A DNA stretch of 64,000 nucleotides from an uncultured Acidaminococcus sp. (lineage in GTDB: Bacteria > Bacillota > Negativicutes > Acidaminococcales > Acidaminococcaceae), in assembly GCA_900538365.1 (NCBI GenBank), contig UPXT01000007.1:1-64000 (forward strand), read 5' to 3'. How positions within the stretch are numbered: position 1 is the first letter of the stretch; every line of letters begins with the position of its first letter. The notes under the pieces were generated by a model that worked only from the letters and a program-made list of their open reading frames with translations, made no database searches and was not told the DNA's origin. Below are positions 1 to 7,961 of this stretch, piece by piece. A program made the position numbers and the translations under genes.

Positions 1-59
1 AATTAAGCTGCAACACAATCTTATATGGGTCTCCCGAGAAAATGTTGACACATACAAGC

Positions 60-78
60 GGGGCAAGCCCCTTTTTTT
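60..78 (+). terminator. Short GC hairpin with T-run upstream of thiW
   Basis: A GGGG/CCCC stem with a small loop is followed by seven T residues. It either ends a gene lying before the window or attenuates a thiW leader. No TPP-riboswitch core is recognisable in the 59 bases before it, so riboswitch control is not supported. Confidence 0.55.
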
Positions 79-140
79 GCATTCCAAAGTAAGCTATACT
101 AAGGAAAGCAATTCCATTCCATGAAAAAGAGGTCATGACC

Positions 141-632
141 ATGAAATCCTTTCGTCTTACCTTATCCGCGTTTTTTGTGGCCTTAGGGACCCTGACGGCA
201 GGTCTATTCTACATCCCGGTCGGCATCAGCAAATGCTTTCCCATGCAGAGTCTCATCAACTGCCTGGCCGGTGTCCTGATCGGGCCCAACGGAGCCGCTA
301 TTGCAGCCTTTCTCATTGCCCTTTTGCGCAATCTGTTGGGGACCGGCTCCCTTCTGGCTTTTCCGGGAAGCATTGTCGGGGCATACCTTTCTGGCTGGTT
401 CTTTATCCGCACAAAAAAAGAGAGTGCTTCCCTTCTAGGTGAAATCGTCGGCACAGGTCTTATTGCCGCGCTCATCGCCTCGTTCATGAGTACCTACCTC
501 TTGGGAAAGACCGTGCCCTTTTACTTTTTTATCATTCCCTTTGGCATGAGCGCCTTAGGCGGCGCCCTGCTCGCAGGACTCATCATGAAGTCGCCCCTGA
601 TGGCAGTCGTGAAAAAAAGATTGGAAAAGTGA
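141..632 (+). CDS. thiW: ThiW-type S component of an ECF transporter (thiazole/thiamine precursor uptake)
   Basis: Membrane-embedded substrate-capture subunit that would work with a shared ECF ATPase/T-component module encoded elsewhere. The protein is about 163 residues, hydrophobic throughout with roughly five or six membrane segments. It carries the ThiW signatures KCFPMQ near the N-terminus and LRNLLGTGSLLAFPGS in the middle. An upstream ATG at 135 lies only 2 bases from the GAGG site, so the ATG at 141 (spacing about 7) is preferred. A second thiamine S component, thiT, lies at 23107-23715. The thiazole assignment is by family, not seen directly. Confidence 0.85.
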   Translation: MKSFRLTLSAFFVALGTLTAGLFYIPVGISKCFPMQSLINCLAGVLIGPNGAAIAAFLIALLRNLLGTGSLLAFPGSIVGAYLSGWFFIRTKKESASLLGEIVGTGLIAALIASFMSTYLLGKTVPFYFFIIPFGMSALGGALLAGLIMKSPLMAVVKKRLEK

Positions 633-785
633 GCGGGTCTGTGCAGCAAAGACTCCGCCGCCCTGAGCTTTCCTTTAGCGCTGAAATCATAGAACCATAA
701 AAGACAAAGAGAGGGCTTCGAAGAGATGATCGGCTCATTTTTTCACAGCCCTTTTCTTTTTTCATGTACAGAAAGGATGGGTATC

Positions 786-1925
786 ATGCGTTTTCTCCAC
801 ACATCGGACTGGCATCTGGGCCGCATCTTTCACGGCCTTCATCTTCTTGAAGATCAGGTGGCGGTCCTTGGCGAGCTTATGACCATCATTAGGGAAGAAA
901 AGATTGATGCCCTCTTCATTGCAGGCGACATCTACGACCGCTCCGTTCCGCCTACGGAAGCCGTGCGCGCCCTTGATGAAATCCTCGGCCAGCTCATCCT
1001 GGGAGAAAAGATTCCGACCGTCATCATTGCAGGAAATCACGACAACCCTGACCGGCTCAATTTTGGCAGGGCCCTTTTTGCGTCGGAAAACCTCTTTATT
1101 ACGGGGCCTGCAAGTGCCGAAACAAAACCGGTCATTCTTTCCGACAAAACTGGTCCCATCTACGCAGCCCCGCTTCCCTACTGCGAACCCCTTACGGCAA
1201 CGGAACTTTCGGGAGATAAAAAGGCCACCCACGAAGCCGCCCTTTCCTGGCAGATTGCAGGAATCCTTTCGAGAATCCCGCAGAAGGCACGCAAGATTGC
1301 CTTGTCCCATGCCTTTGTCACAGGGGCGCAGGTCACCCCTGATTCTGAGCGACCCCTTGCCGCCGGCGGCTCCAGTTCGGTTGCCCTTTCCTTATATGAC
1401 AGCTTCCACTATACGGCCCTGGGTCATCTCCACGCCCAGCAGCGCCTATCGGACCGGGCCTTTTACTGCGGCTCCCTCATGAAATATTCCTTTTCTGAGG
1501 TAAGCCAGAAAAAAGGGGTCATCATCGTCGACATGGACGCAGCGGGAAACGTCACGACAACCCCCCTTGCACTCACGCCGCCCCATGAACTGTCCATTCT
1601 CAAGGGGCGCTTTGAGGACCTTTTGACCCATCCCCGTCTGGAGGAAAGGGGAAATTACCTGAAGATCGTACTCACGGACAGGACACCCGTCCTTGACCCC
1701 AAAAGCCGCCTTGAAACAGTCTATCCCCATATCCTGCAGCTAGGGTATGAAGGCCTTTCCGAAAAAAAGAAGGACGATCCTGCCGAGGCGCGCAAGGGCC
1801 TTACGGAAGAAGAACTGTTTGAGCACTTTTTTGAAGCCATCCAGAAGCGGTCCATGGATGACAGGGAGCAGCGCCTCCTTGCAGCAGTCCTTGACGAAAC
1901 ACGGCGCGAAGGGAGGCATGCCTGA
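786..1925 (+). CDS. sbcD: SbcD nuclease subunit of the SbcCD DNA repair complex
   Basis: Mn-dependent nuclease that with SbcC opens DNA hairpins and trims blocked or broken ends, the bacterial Mre11. Phosphoesterase motifs occur in order: HTSDWHLG at residues 5-12, GDIYDR, GNHDNPDRL, and GHLHAQQ near residue 215. The length of 379 residues is usual. In-frame codons upstream reach 726, but the motif-bearing N-terminus begins at the ATG at 786, nine bases after GAAAGG. The stop overlaps the sbcC start by one base (TGATG), which implies translational coupling. Confidence 0.95.
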   Translation: MRFLHTSDWHLGRIFHGLHLLEDQVAVLGELMTIIREEKIDALFIAGDIYDRSVPPTEAVRALDEILGQLILGEKIPTVIIAGNHDNPDRLNFGRALFASENLFITGPASAETKPVILSDKTGPIYAAPLPYCEPLTATELSGDKKATHEAALSWQIAGILSRIPQKARKIALSHAFVTGAQVTPDSERPLAAGGSSSVALSLYDSFHYTALGHLHAQQRLSDRAFYCGSLMKYSFSEVSQKKGVIIVDMDAAGNVTTTPLALTPPHELSILKGRFEDLLTHPRLEERGNYLKIVLTDRTPVLDPKSRLETVYPHILQLGYEGLSEKKKDDPAEARKGLTEEELFEHFFEAIQKRSMDDREQRLLAAVLDETRREGRHA

Positions 1926-4198
1926 TGAAACCAAGACAACTCGTAATGCAGGCCTTTGGCCCCTATGCGGACAAGGAAACCATTGATTTTTCAGTCCTTA
2001 GGGATCAACAGCTCTTTCTCATCACCGGTCCGACGGGGAGCGGCAAGACGACCATCCTTGATGCCATGACCTTTGCCCTCTATGGAACCGCCAGCGGCGA
2101 CCTGCGGGAAAACCGCTCCTTACGCAGCGACTATGCGTCCCCCAAAGTGAGAACCGAAGTGCAGCTCGTCTTTACGAACCAGGACCGCACCTATGAGGTG
2201 ACAAGGTCGCCGGAGCAGGAACTGGTAAAGCAGCGCGGCGAAGGAACGCGGAGCGTCCCTGCCGGAGCCAGTCTCGTTGAAATCGATGAAAAGGGAGAGC
2301 GCACGCTCCTTGCGTCAAGCTACGGTGCCGTCACAAAGGAAGTGGAGGCGATCTTAGGCTTCAAGGCGGCCCAGTTCCGCCAGCTCATGGTTCTTCCCCA
2401 AGGTGAATTCCGCCGTTTCCTCATGGCCGATTCCAAAGAACGCCGCATCATCCTAGAGACCCTCTTCAAGACCCAGGCCTACCGGAAACTGGAAGAAGCC
2501 CTCGATACCCGGGCAAAGGCCCTCAAAAAAGACTACGATGAAGCAGCCGCCAAAAAGGCCCACCTGCTGGAACAGGCCCAGACCGCGTCCTTGGAAGAAC
2601 TGGTCCAGGTGCTCAGCCAAAATAAGCATCTATTGAAGGAAAAGGAAAAAGAAGCCGCCGAAATGAGTGCCGTCCTAAAAAAAGCGACGGCGGCCCTTGA
2701 AGGAGCGAAAAAGCAACAGGACCTCTTTGCGTCCTACGAAACGGTCTGTGCTCGCCGAAAGGCCCTTGAGGAAAAAGAAGGGGCCATCGAAAGTCTGAAA
2801 AAGAAACTGAAGCTGCTTGATGAGGCGCAAAAACTCCACGCTCCTTATGACAGGGCCTGGCAAAGCCTCAATCGGGCGCGTCAAGCGGAAGCCCTCGAAA
2901 AAGAAGCGGAAAAGGACTATGCGCGCGCCTTGGAAGAGGTCACGGCCCGCTCTCAAAAAGCAACCAGCACCAATACGGCCCTGCTCCAAGAAGAAGTGGC
3001 CCGGGCGCGGGAAGAACTGGCCCGCATGACGGCAGTTTCAGGCGAAATGGTCCGCCTTGCCGGAAGTCTTGAAAAGGGAAAACCCTGCCCCGTCTGCGGC
3101 TCCCTCACCCATCCCCATCCTGCTACCCAGACCCAGGAAGATAAGGCTCGTCTGCAAAAAGAGCAGCACGATCTGGAAGAAAAAATTACGGCCCTAAAAA
3201 AAGAACAGGATGCCCTTGAAAAGGCGCAAGGTGCGCTGAAAAAAGCAGCAGGCAGCCTGGAAACGGCAAAGCGGTCTGCAAAGGAAGCCGCTCACGCCCT
3301 CGACTATGACAAAGAGGCCTTCAAAAAGGCCCTTGAAGCCTCTCCTTTCCCTGACCAGCCCGCCTTCCTTGCCGCCCATCATGACCTTTCCCAAAAAGAG
3401 GCTCTCCAAGAAGAAGTGAATCGTTTCGAAGCGCAAAAAGCCAGCACGGAGGGGGAACTGAAGATTCTCCAGAAAGAAATCGCCGGCAAGGAAAAACCCC
3501 TGCTGGCGCCGTTTGAAGAAAAGGAAAAAGCAGCCCGAAGCTGCTATGAAGCCGTTGCTGCACAGCAAGGTGCACTTAGCGAGCGCATTGCCCGTGAGGA
3601 AAAGGAACTGGACACCCTGAAAAGCCTTGAAGAAAAAATCGCAAAGCTTCAGGACGACTATGGTCCCATCGGTCTTCTTGCGGCCACGGCGAAGGGACAG
3701 AACAGCGAAAACCTGTCCTTTTCGGCCTACGTCCTCCAGGCCATCCTCGACGATGTCCTCAAGGCGGCCAATCTGCGTCTTTCGGCCATCAGTGAAGGCC
3801 GTTATACCCTCTACCGCCGGGAAGGCATCCATGATGCCCGCAAGGAACAGGGCCTTGACCTTGAGATTCTTGACGCGTATACAGGACAGGCCCGGTCCGT
3901 CCATACCCTTTCCGGCGGCGAAAGTTTCTTTACCTCCCTGTCCCTTGCCCTTGGCCTTTCAGATGTCCTTGAGTCCTACGCCGGCGGGCTTCACCTAGAT
4001 ACCATCCTTGTCGACGAAGGCTTTGGTTCCCTTGATCCGGAAACCCTCGACAAAGCCATGAACACGTTGATGGACCTCCAAAAAGGGGGCCGCCTTGTCG
4101 GCATCATTTCCCACGTGGCAGAGCTCAAGGAACGGATTCCCGCCCAGCTCATCGTCAGAGGCGGGGTCATGGGGTCCCATGCTTCGTTTCGAGTCTAG
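1925..4198 (+). CDS. sbcC: SbcC ATPase subunit of SbcCD (Rad50-like)
   Basis: ABC-type ATPase with a long coiled coil that controls the SbcD nuclease. Walker A GPTGSGKT is at 35-42. A heptad-rich, Lys/Glu/Ala-rich coiled coil follows, interrupted by the zinc-hook CPVC at 388-391, and then a second coiled coil. The signature LSGGES lies near 662 and Walker B ILVDEGFGSLDPE near 694. At 757 residues it is clearly shorter than the roughly 1000 or more of many SbcC proteins. Both ATPase halves and the hook are intact, so the shortening is in the coiled-coil arms. Confidence 0.95.
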   Translation: MKPRQLVMQAFGPYADKETIDFSVLRDQQLFLITGPTGSGKTTILDAMTFALYGTASGDLRENRSLRSDYASPKVRTEVQLVFTNQDRTYEVTRSPEQELVKQRGEGTRSVPAGASLVEIDEKGERTLLASSYGAVTKEVEAILGFKAAQFRQLMVLPQGEFRRFLMADSKERRIILETLFKTQAYRKLEEALDTRAKALKKDYDEAAAKKAHLLEQAQTASLEELVQVLSQNKHLLKEKEKEAAEMSAVLKKATAALEGAKKQQDLFASYETVCARRKALEEKEGAIESLKKKLKLLDEAQKLHAPYDRAWQSLNRARQAEALEKEAEKDYARALEEVTARSQKATSTNTALLQEEVARAREELARMTAVSGEMVRLAGSLEKGKPCPVCGSLTHPHPATQTQEDKARLQKEQHDLEEKITALKKEQDALEKAQGALKKAAGSLETAKRSAKEAAHALDYDKEAFKKALEASPFPDQPAFLAAHHDLSQKEALQEEVNRFEAQKASTEGELKILQKEIAGKEKPLLAPFEEKEKAARSCYEAVAAQQGALSERIAREEKELDTLKSLEEKIAKLQDDYGPIGLLAATAKGQNSENLSFSAYVLQAILDDVLKAANLRLSAISEGRYTLYRREGIHDARKEQGLDLEILDAYTGQARSVHTLSGGESFFTSLSLALGLSDVLESYAGGLHLDTILVDEGFGSLDPETLDKAMNTLMDLQKGGRLVGIISHVAELKERIPAQLIVRGGVMGSHASFRV

Positions 4199-4207
4199 CC
4201 CGTTTTA

Positions 4208-4245
4208 GGGGGTGAGGAAGGATTTCCTCTCCCCCGACTTTTTTC
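4208..4245 (+). terminator. Intrinsic terminator of sbcDC
   Basis: A 12-bp stem with one mismatch (GGGGGTGAGGAA with TTCCTCTCCCCC, 4-base loop) is followed by GACTTTTTT. It lies immediately before the hchA -35 box and so separates the two units. Confidence 0.85.
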
Positions 4246-4274
4246 TTGACAAAAGGACATTGATTCGATATTAT
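4246..4274 (+). promoter_or_regulatory. Sigma-A type promoter of hchA-marR
   Basis: A perfect -35 TTGACA (4246-4251), 17-bp spacer and -10 TATTAT (4269-4274) stand 57 bases before the hchA start. Nothing else in the gap resembles a promoter. Confidence 0.8.
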
Positions 4275-4294
4275 TTGTTTGCGTGTGCAAGCAA
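4275..4294. promoter_or_regulatory. Inverted repeat at the hchA transcription start, candidate MarR operator
   Basis: TTGTTTGC, four bases, then GCAAGCAA: an 8-bp inverted repeat with one mismatch, directly after the -10 hexamer. Placement over the start point and a MarR-family gene in the same operon suggest autoregulation. Binding is inferred. Confidence 0.6.
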
Positions 4295-4330
4295 TTTAAA
4301 AAACATTCATTCGTGAAGGAGGATTTTCCT

Positions 4331-5203
4331 ATGACCACTGAATTAAGCAAGCGGCCCGTTCCTGACCGGGCCGAACGCAATGCCTTTTTCCCCTCCCCAT
4401 ACTCCCTGAGCGTCTATACAAGCAAGGTCACCGATTTCAAAGGCTTCGGCGACGTCACCCCCTATGAAGGCCCTGCCAAAAAGATCCTTGTTGTCGCAAG
4501 CGATGAACGTTATGTCCTTACGAAAAAAGACAATTTCTTTTCCACAGGGAACCATCCCGTTGAGACCCTGCTTCCCCTGATGCATCTTGCCCATGCGGGT
4601 TTTGAAATCGAGGTAGCTACGCTTTCCGGAAATCCCGTCAAATTGGAGCAATGGGCCATGCCGACAGAAGACAAGGCTGTCATGGCCTACTATGACAGCA
4701 TCCTGCCAAAGTTCAAGGAACCTAAACGCCTGTCTGACATCATTGGCGAAGTAACAAAACCTGGGAGCTGCTATGTTGGAGCCTTCTTTCCAGGCGGCCA
4801 CGCAGCCCTTGTAGGCCTTCCCTTCAGCCTCGATGTCAAGCGCGTCCTCGTGTGGGCCATGAAGGAAAACAAGGTCCTTATCTCCCTTTGTCATGGACCG
4901 GCGGCCTTCCTGGCTGCAGCCATTGATGAAAAACCGGAAGATTTTCTTTTCAAAGGTTTTGATATGGAAGTCTTCCCCGATACCCTTGACGAAGGGGCCA
5001 ACCAGGACATTGGCTACATGCCGGGGCGCCTCCGCTGGCTTCTTGCCGCAAGCCTCGAAAAGCTTGGGGTCCATCTCCTCAATTCTGACATTACAGGGGC
5101 CGTCCATGTGGACCGCAACGTGATTACCGGCGACAGTCCCCTTGCCGCCAATAAGCTCGGTCTTGTGGCAGCAAAAGAGCTGGTCATCCGCATGAAGGCG
5201 TAG
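4331..5203 (+). CDS. hchA: HchA/Hsp31-type DJ-1 superfamily protein (glyoxalase III, protein deglycase)
   Basis: Cytosolic stress protein: cofactor-free glyoxalase and holdase or deglycase acting on carbonyl-damaged targets. The 290-residue protein has the nucleophile-elbow LCHGP with Cys187-His188, a Glu at 78 in HPVETLLP, and a downstream DEGANQD region as in E. coli HchA. The ATG at 4331 follows GAAGGAGG by 8 bases. An ATG at 4283 lies in the leader and has no ribosome site. A MarR-family gene follows after four bases, so the pair is one operon, probably induced by electrophiles or oxidants. Confidence 0.92.
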   Translation: MTTELSKRPVPDRAERNAFFPSPYSLSVYTSKVTDFKGFGDVTPYEGPAKKILVVASDERYVLTKKDNFFSTGNHPVETLLPLMHLAHAGFEIEVATLSGNPVKLEQWAMPTEDKAVMAYYDSILPKFKEPKRLSDIIGEVTKPGSCYVGAFFPGGHAALVGLPFSLDVKRVLVWAMKENKVLISLCHGPAAFLAAAIDEKPEDFLFKGFDMEVFPDTLDEGANQDIGYMPGRLRWLLAASLEKLGVHLLNSDITGAVHVDRNVITGDSPLAANKLGLVAAKELVIRMKA

Positions 5204-5207
5204 GCCT

Positions 5208-5594
5208 ATGGCGAGCTTAACAGATTGGCTGTATTTCCGCTGCCGCCATGAGAAAATCAAGAAGGCCCTCGAAAAAGCCCTTTTTGAGTGCGAGCACAGT
5301 GTAAGCCTCAACGAATTCTACACCCTCTACTTTTTAAGCCAGAGTGAGGATAAGGCCCTTTCCATCCAGGACCTTGCCCAGAAAGTCGGCCTCAGTCCCA
5401 GCGCCACAAGCCGCATGCTCCAGCAGTTCGAGCACTCCTGCGGCGTCATTATGCGCACAACCTGCAGGACGGATAGGCGGTCCACCTTTATCCATCTGAC
5501 GCCCCTTGGGACGGAGCGCCTTGCCATTTTCCTAAAGGCCATCAATCCTGTTCTTGAGCGCTACGATGCGGACCTTACGGCCCTTCGAAAATAA
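5208..5594 (+). CDS. MarR-family transcriptional regulator, probable repressor of hchA
   Basis: Small winged-helix repressor of 128 residues. The recognition region LSIQDLAQKVGLSPSATSRM (about residues 46-65) and the wing TCRTDRRSTFIHLTPLG are typical of MarR. Cys12, Cys28, Cys78 and Cys85 could form a thiol switch of the kind used by OhrR/SarZ-type members. It follows hchA by four bases and shares its promoter. The inverted repeat at 4275-4294 is the likely operator. Effector unknown. Confidence 0.88.
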   Translation: MASLTDWLYFRCRHEKIKKALEKALFECEHSVSLNEFYTLYFLSQSEDKALSIQDLAQKVGLSPSATSRMLQQFEHSCGVIMRTTCRTDRRSTFIHLTPLGTERLAIFLKAINPVLERYDADLTALRK

Positions 5595-5603
5595 CTATCG
5601 TTA

Positions 5604-5643
5604 AACGGCCCTGCTGGGAGATGATTCCCAACAGGGTCGTTTT
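5604..5643. terminator. Terminator between marR and the convergent sensor kinase gene
   Basis: A 16-bp imperfect stem (AACGGCCCTGCTGGGA with TTCCCAACAGGGTCGTT, 5-base loop) lies between convergent genes. It ends in TTTT on the + strand, so it most clearly serves hchA-marR. Confidence 0.75.
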
Positions 5644-5665
5644 ATGGTACTATGTGGGATTTGCG

Positions 5666-6814
5666 TTAGGGGGCTTGCTTTACTGGTGTTACAGGGAGGG
5701 TAAAGAAGAAGCTTGTCCCTTCCCCCACCTTGCTTTCAGCCCAAAGCTTTCCGCCATGGCTTTGGACCAACTGACGGGCCAGGGCAAGCCCGATGCCGCT
5801 GCCGCCGCTTTGGCGGTTCCGCGAGGTTTCTCCGCGGTAGAAATATTGAAAAAGGTGGGACATTTTATCGGGCGGAACGCCGTCCCCCGTATCCCGGATT
5901 TCCGTAAGCAGATAGGCAGTTTTCCCCTCCATCTCAGTGGCTGCGGAAATTGTTAGGGAGCGCCCTTGCGGGACGTAGCGCACAGCGTTATTCAAGAGGT
6001 TATAGATGACCTGGTTCATACGGTCCCGGTCAAACAAAAGGTCCGGAAGGGATTCTTCAAGAGAAAGGGTCACGGACAGCTTTTTTTCCTCAAAAAGGGG
6101 TGCCATCATCGCGACTGCTTTTTTGAGGAGCACCGCCAGGTTTCCTTTTTCCTTATGGAGCTCCAGCTGCCCCACTTCGGCAAGGGAAAGATCTCGCAGG
6201 TTCTGGATCAGGCGTCCCATGCGCAGGGCTTCGTCCTCCATGGAAAGAAGGCGCTTCTTGTCAAAGGAAAGTACATCGTCAATCATGCCTTCAAGATTGC
6301 TGCTGATGATGGCAAGCGGCGTCCGCAGTTCATGCGCCATATTCGCAAAAAGTTGGCGTCTTCCTTTTTCCGCTTCATCCAGGGCGCTGGCCATCTCATT
6401 GAAGGTCTCTGTAAGCAGCCCGACTTCGTCATCAAAATGAACGGGAACGTGCTGGTCATAGCGGCCCCTCTTGATGGCCCGAGCCGCCTGCGTAAGGTCC
6501 TTGAGGGGGCGCAGGGTTTCCCGCACCATCAGAAAACAAATCAAGGCACTTAATAGGGCCATGCCAAGGCCCAGCCAAAAAAGGCTGTTATGGACGGAGG
6601 ACAGATAGACGGTTTCAGCCGGTCCGTGCATCATGCCGTGCATGCCGCGCATCCCCCGCCCCTGCCCCATCATATGGGATGAATTATAAAGGTATTGGGA
6701 AAAATGGGCATCCATCTGGAACTTCGTAAGAAGCGTCATGGCGCCAATGGTCATAAGGAGCAGGACAAGGACCATGACGGTCAAACGAAACGCAAGGCTG
6801 TTTTTATGCTTCAT
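5666..6814 (-). CDS. Sensor histidine kinase with Met/His/Gly-rich extracytoplasmic loop
   Basis: Membrane sensor of a two-component system, 382 residues. TM1 is about 9-29. The outer loop contains a Met/His/Gly-rich cluster at 47-64 (SHMMGQGRGMRGMHGMMHG). TM2 is about 76-97, followed by HAMP, the DHp box ANMAHELRTPL with phosphoacceptor His161, the N box NLLNNAVRY, G1 DTGDGVP and G2 GGSGIGLALA, so it should be active. The ATG at 6814 overlaps the regulator stop by 11 bases and follows GGGGG; the in-frame TTG at 6841 is rejected. A Met/His cluster suggests soft-metal (Cu/Ag) sensing; that is inference. Confidence 0.93.
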   Translation of the reverse strand: MKHKNSLAFRLTVMVLVLLLMTIGAMTLLTKFQMDAHFSQYLYNSSHMMGQGRGMRGMHGMMHGPAETVYLSSVHNSLFWLGLGMALLSALICFLMVRETLRPLKDLTQAARAIKRGRYDQHVPVHFDDEVGLLTETFNEMASALDEAEKGRRQLFANMAHELRTPLAIISSNLEGMIDDVLSFDKKRLLSMEDEALRMGRLIQNLRDLSLAEVGQLELHKEKGNLAVLLKKAVAMMAPLFEEKKLSVTLSLEESLPDLLFDRDRMNQVIYNLLNNAVRYVPQGRSLTISAATEMEGKTAYLLTEIRDTGDGVPPDKMSHLFQYFYRGETSRNRQSGGSGIGLALARQLVQSHGGKLWAESKVGEGTSFFFTLPVTPVKQAP

Positions 6815-7508
6815 GACGCGCCCCCAGGAATTTATAGCCAACTCCGTAGACGGTTACAATATAGATTGGTTGGGACGGATCCGGTTCAAGCTTCTTTCTG
6901 AGGTTCCGGATGTGGGTATCGATGGTCCGTTCCGCGCCTTCGTAATAGACGCCGCCCATGGCCTTTTCCAAGAGCTGCATGCGGCTAAAGACCCTATCCG
7001 GTGCAGAGGCCAGGATGTCAAGCAGGCTGAATTCGGTCGGCGTAAGAGAAATCCACGCCTTTTTCCGGCGTACTTCAAAGCGTTCCTTATCAATGAACAG
7101 GTCCCGGATTTCGTAGGAAGCAGACTGGTTCAGGACTTGTCCTCGGCGGCGCCGGAGGAAGCTTTTTACGCGGGCAATCAGCTCCCGCACATGAAAAGGC
7201 TTCACCACGTAATCATCAGCTCCCAAATGGAGGCCGACGAGCCGGTCGGCTTCATCGTCCTTGGCAGAAAGGAAAATGATGGGAATATCCGTAAACTGCC
7301 GTGCCCTGCGGCAGACTTCAAAGCCATCGATGCCGGGCATCATGATGTCAAGGACCATGATATCAGGATGATCTTCCTTGAGGCGCTTGAGGGCTTCCGC
7401 CCCATCACGGGCCAGATAGACCGTAAATTGTTCGTCCTTGAAATAGGATAGAAGAACGCTGAGAAGTTTTTCATCATCGTCAGCAATGAGTATGGAACTT
7501 GCAGGCAT
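6804..7508 (-). CDS. OmpR-family response regulator
   Basis: Cytosolic DNA-binding partner of the kinase at 5666-6814. The 234-residue protein has a receiver domain with acidic cluster D10-D12, phosphoacceptor Asp54 in MVLDIMMPG, and Lys in VVKPF. An OmpR-type winged helix follows, with SLTPTEFSLLDIL and TVYGVGYKFLG at the C-terminus. The ATG at 7508 is preceded by GGAGGTGG. The gene is first in a two-gene operon. Targets cannot be read here; the small secreted protein and the Ca2+ ATPase upstream are possible. Confidence 0.95.
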   Translation of the reverse strand: MPASSILIADDDEKLLSVLLSYFKDEQFTVYLARDGAEALKRLKEDHPDIMVLDIMMPGIDGFEVCRRARQFTDIPIIFLSAKDDEADRLVGLHLGADDYVVKPFHVRELIARVKSFLRRRRGQVLNQSASYEIRDLFIDKERFEVRRKKAWISLTPTEFSLLDILASAPDRVFSRMQLLEKAMGGVYYEGAERTIDTHIRNLRKKLEPDPSQPIYIVTVYGVGYKFLGARHEA

Positions 7509-7561
7509 CGTGCCACCTCCTTCAGTGCCTGTAATGATAGCATAGGACGGGGAAAAAGAAA

Positions 7562-7599
7562 ATGGCCCTTTCCTCACAAGCCTGGAGGAAAGGGTCCAT
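7562..7599 (-). terminator. Terminator of the small secreted protein gene
   Basis: Near-perfect 14-bp stem (ATGGCCCTTTCCTC pairing with GAGGAAAGGGTCCAT, one mismatch). On the minus strand it is followed by TTTTCTTTTT. It separates the small gene from the two-component operon. Confidence 0.8.
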
Positions 7600-7610
7600 T
7601 CCCAAAGGAA

Positions 7611-7811
7611 TCAGTTGTTGTTTTGGTTCTGGTACTGCCAACCCGGGCAGCCGCCATAGTTTCCATTGCCGCCGCGATAACCGCCCCAACAATAGGGAGC
7701 GCGTTCATTCTGCGCCGTGTTGGTTGCTGGCGCTGGACTTTCTGCAGCAAGGACACTATAGGTCGGAATGGCAAAGAGGGCCAGAAGAGCCAGGATCATG
7801 ATTTTTTTCAT
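7611..7811 (-). CDS. Small secreted Gly/Asn/Tyr-rich protein, function unknown
   Basis: A 66-residue protein with a clear signal peptide (MKKIMILALLALFAIP, cleavage near VLA-AES, about residue 22). The mature part of some 44 residues is rich in Gly, Asn, Gln, Trp and Tyr and has two cysteines (41 and 55) that could form one disulfide. The ATG at 7811 is nine bases from AAAGGAG; an ATG at 7820 abuts that site and is unlikely. It has its own terminator and lies upstream of a two-component system with a metal-like sensor loop, so a linked stress role is conceivable but unproven. No family recognised. Confidence 0.65.
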   Translation of the reverse strand: MKKIMILALLALFAIPTYSVLAAESPAPATNTAQNERAPYCWGGYRGGNGNYGGCPGWQYQNQNNN

Positions 7812-7915
7812 CGCTTCCATCTCCTTTCTGCTTCTCCTATAATGTAGCAGATGTCCCTGCTAAAGGGGTGGAGAAAATGTGAAGATAATATCAAGATGGC
7901 CTAACTGGAAACAAG

Positions 7916-7954
7916 GGACCATGAAAAAACGATATCCTCGTTTTTCCATGGTCC
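7916..7954 (-). terminator. Terminator of the Ca2+ ATPase gene
   Basis: A long stem in which GGACCATG with AAAAACGA pairs with TCGTTTTT and CATGGTCC, lying just after the ATPase stop codon. Read on the minus strand the T-run is inside the 3' arm, so the exact end is uncertain. Confidence 0.6.
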
Positions 7955-7961
7955 TTTGGCC

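Noticed and set aside
1..140. TPP riboswitch ahead of thiW
   Set aside because: No CTGAGA or other TPP core elements are visible. Only a terminator hairpin is present.
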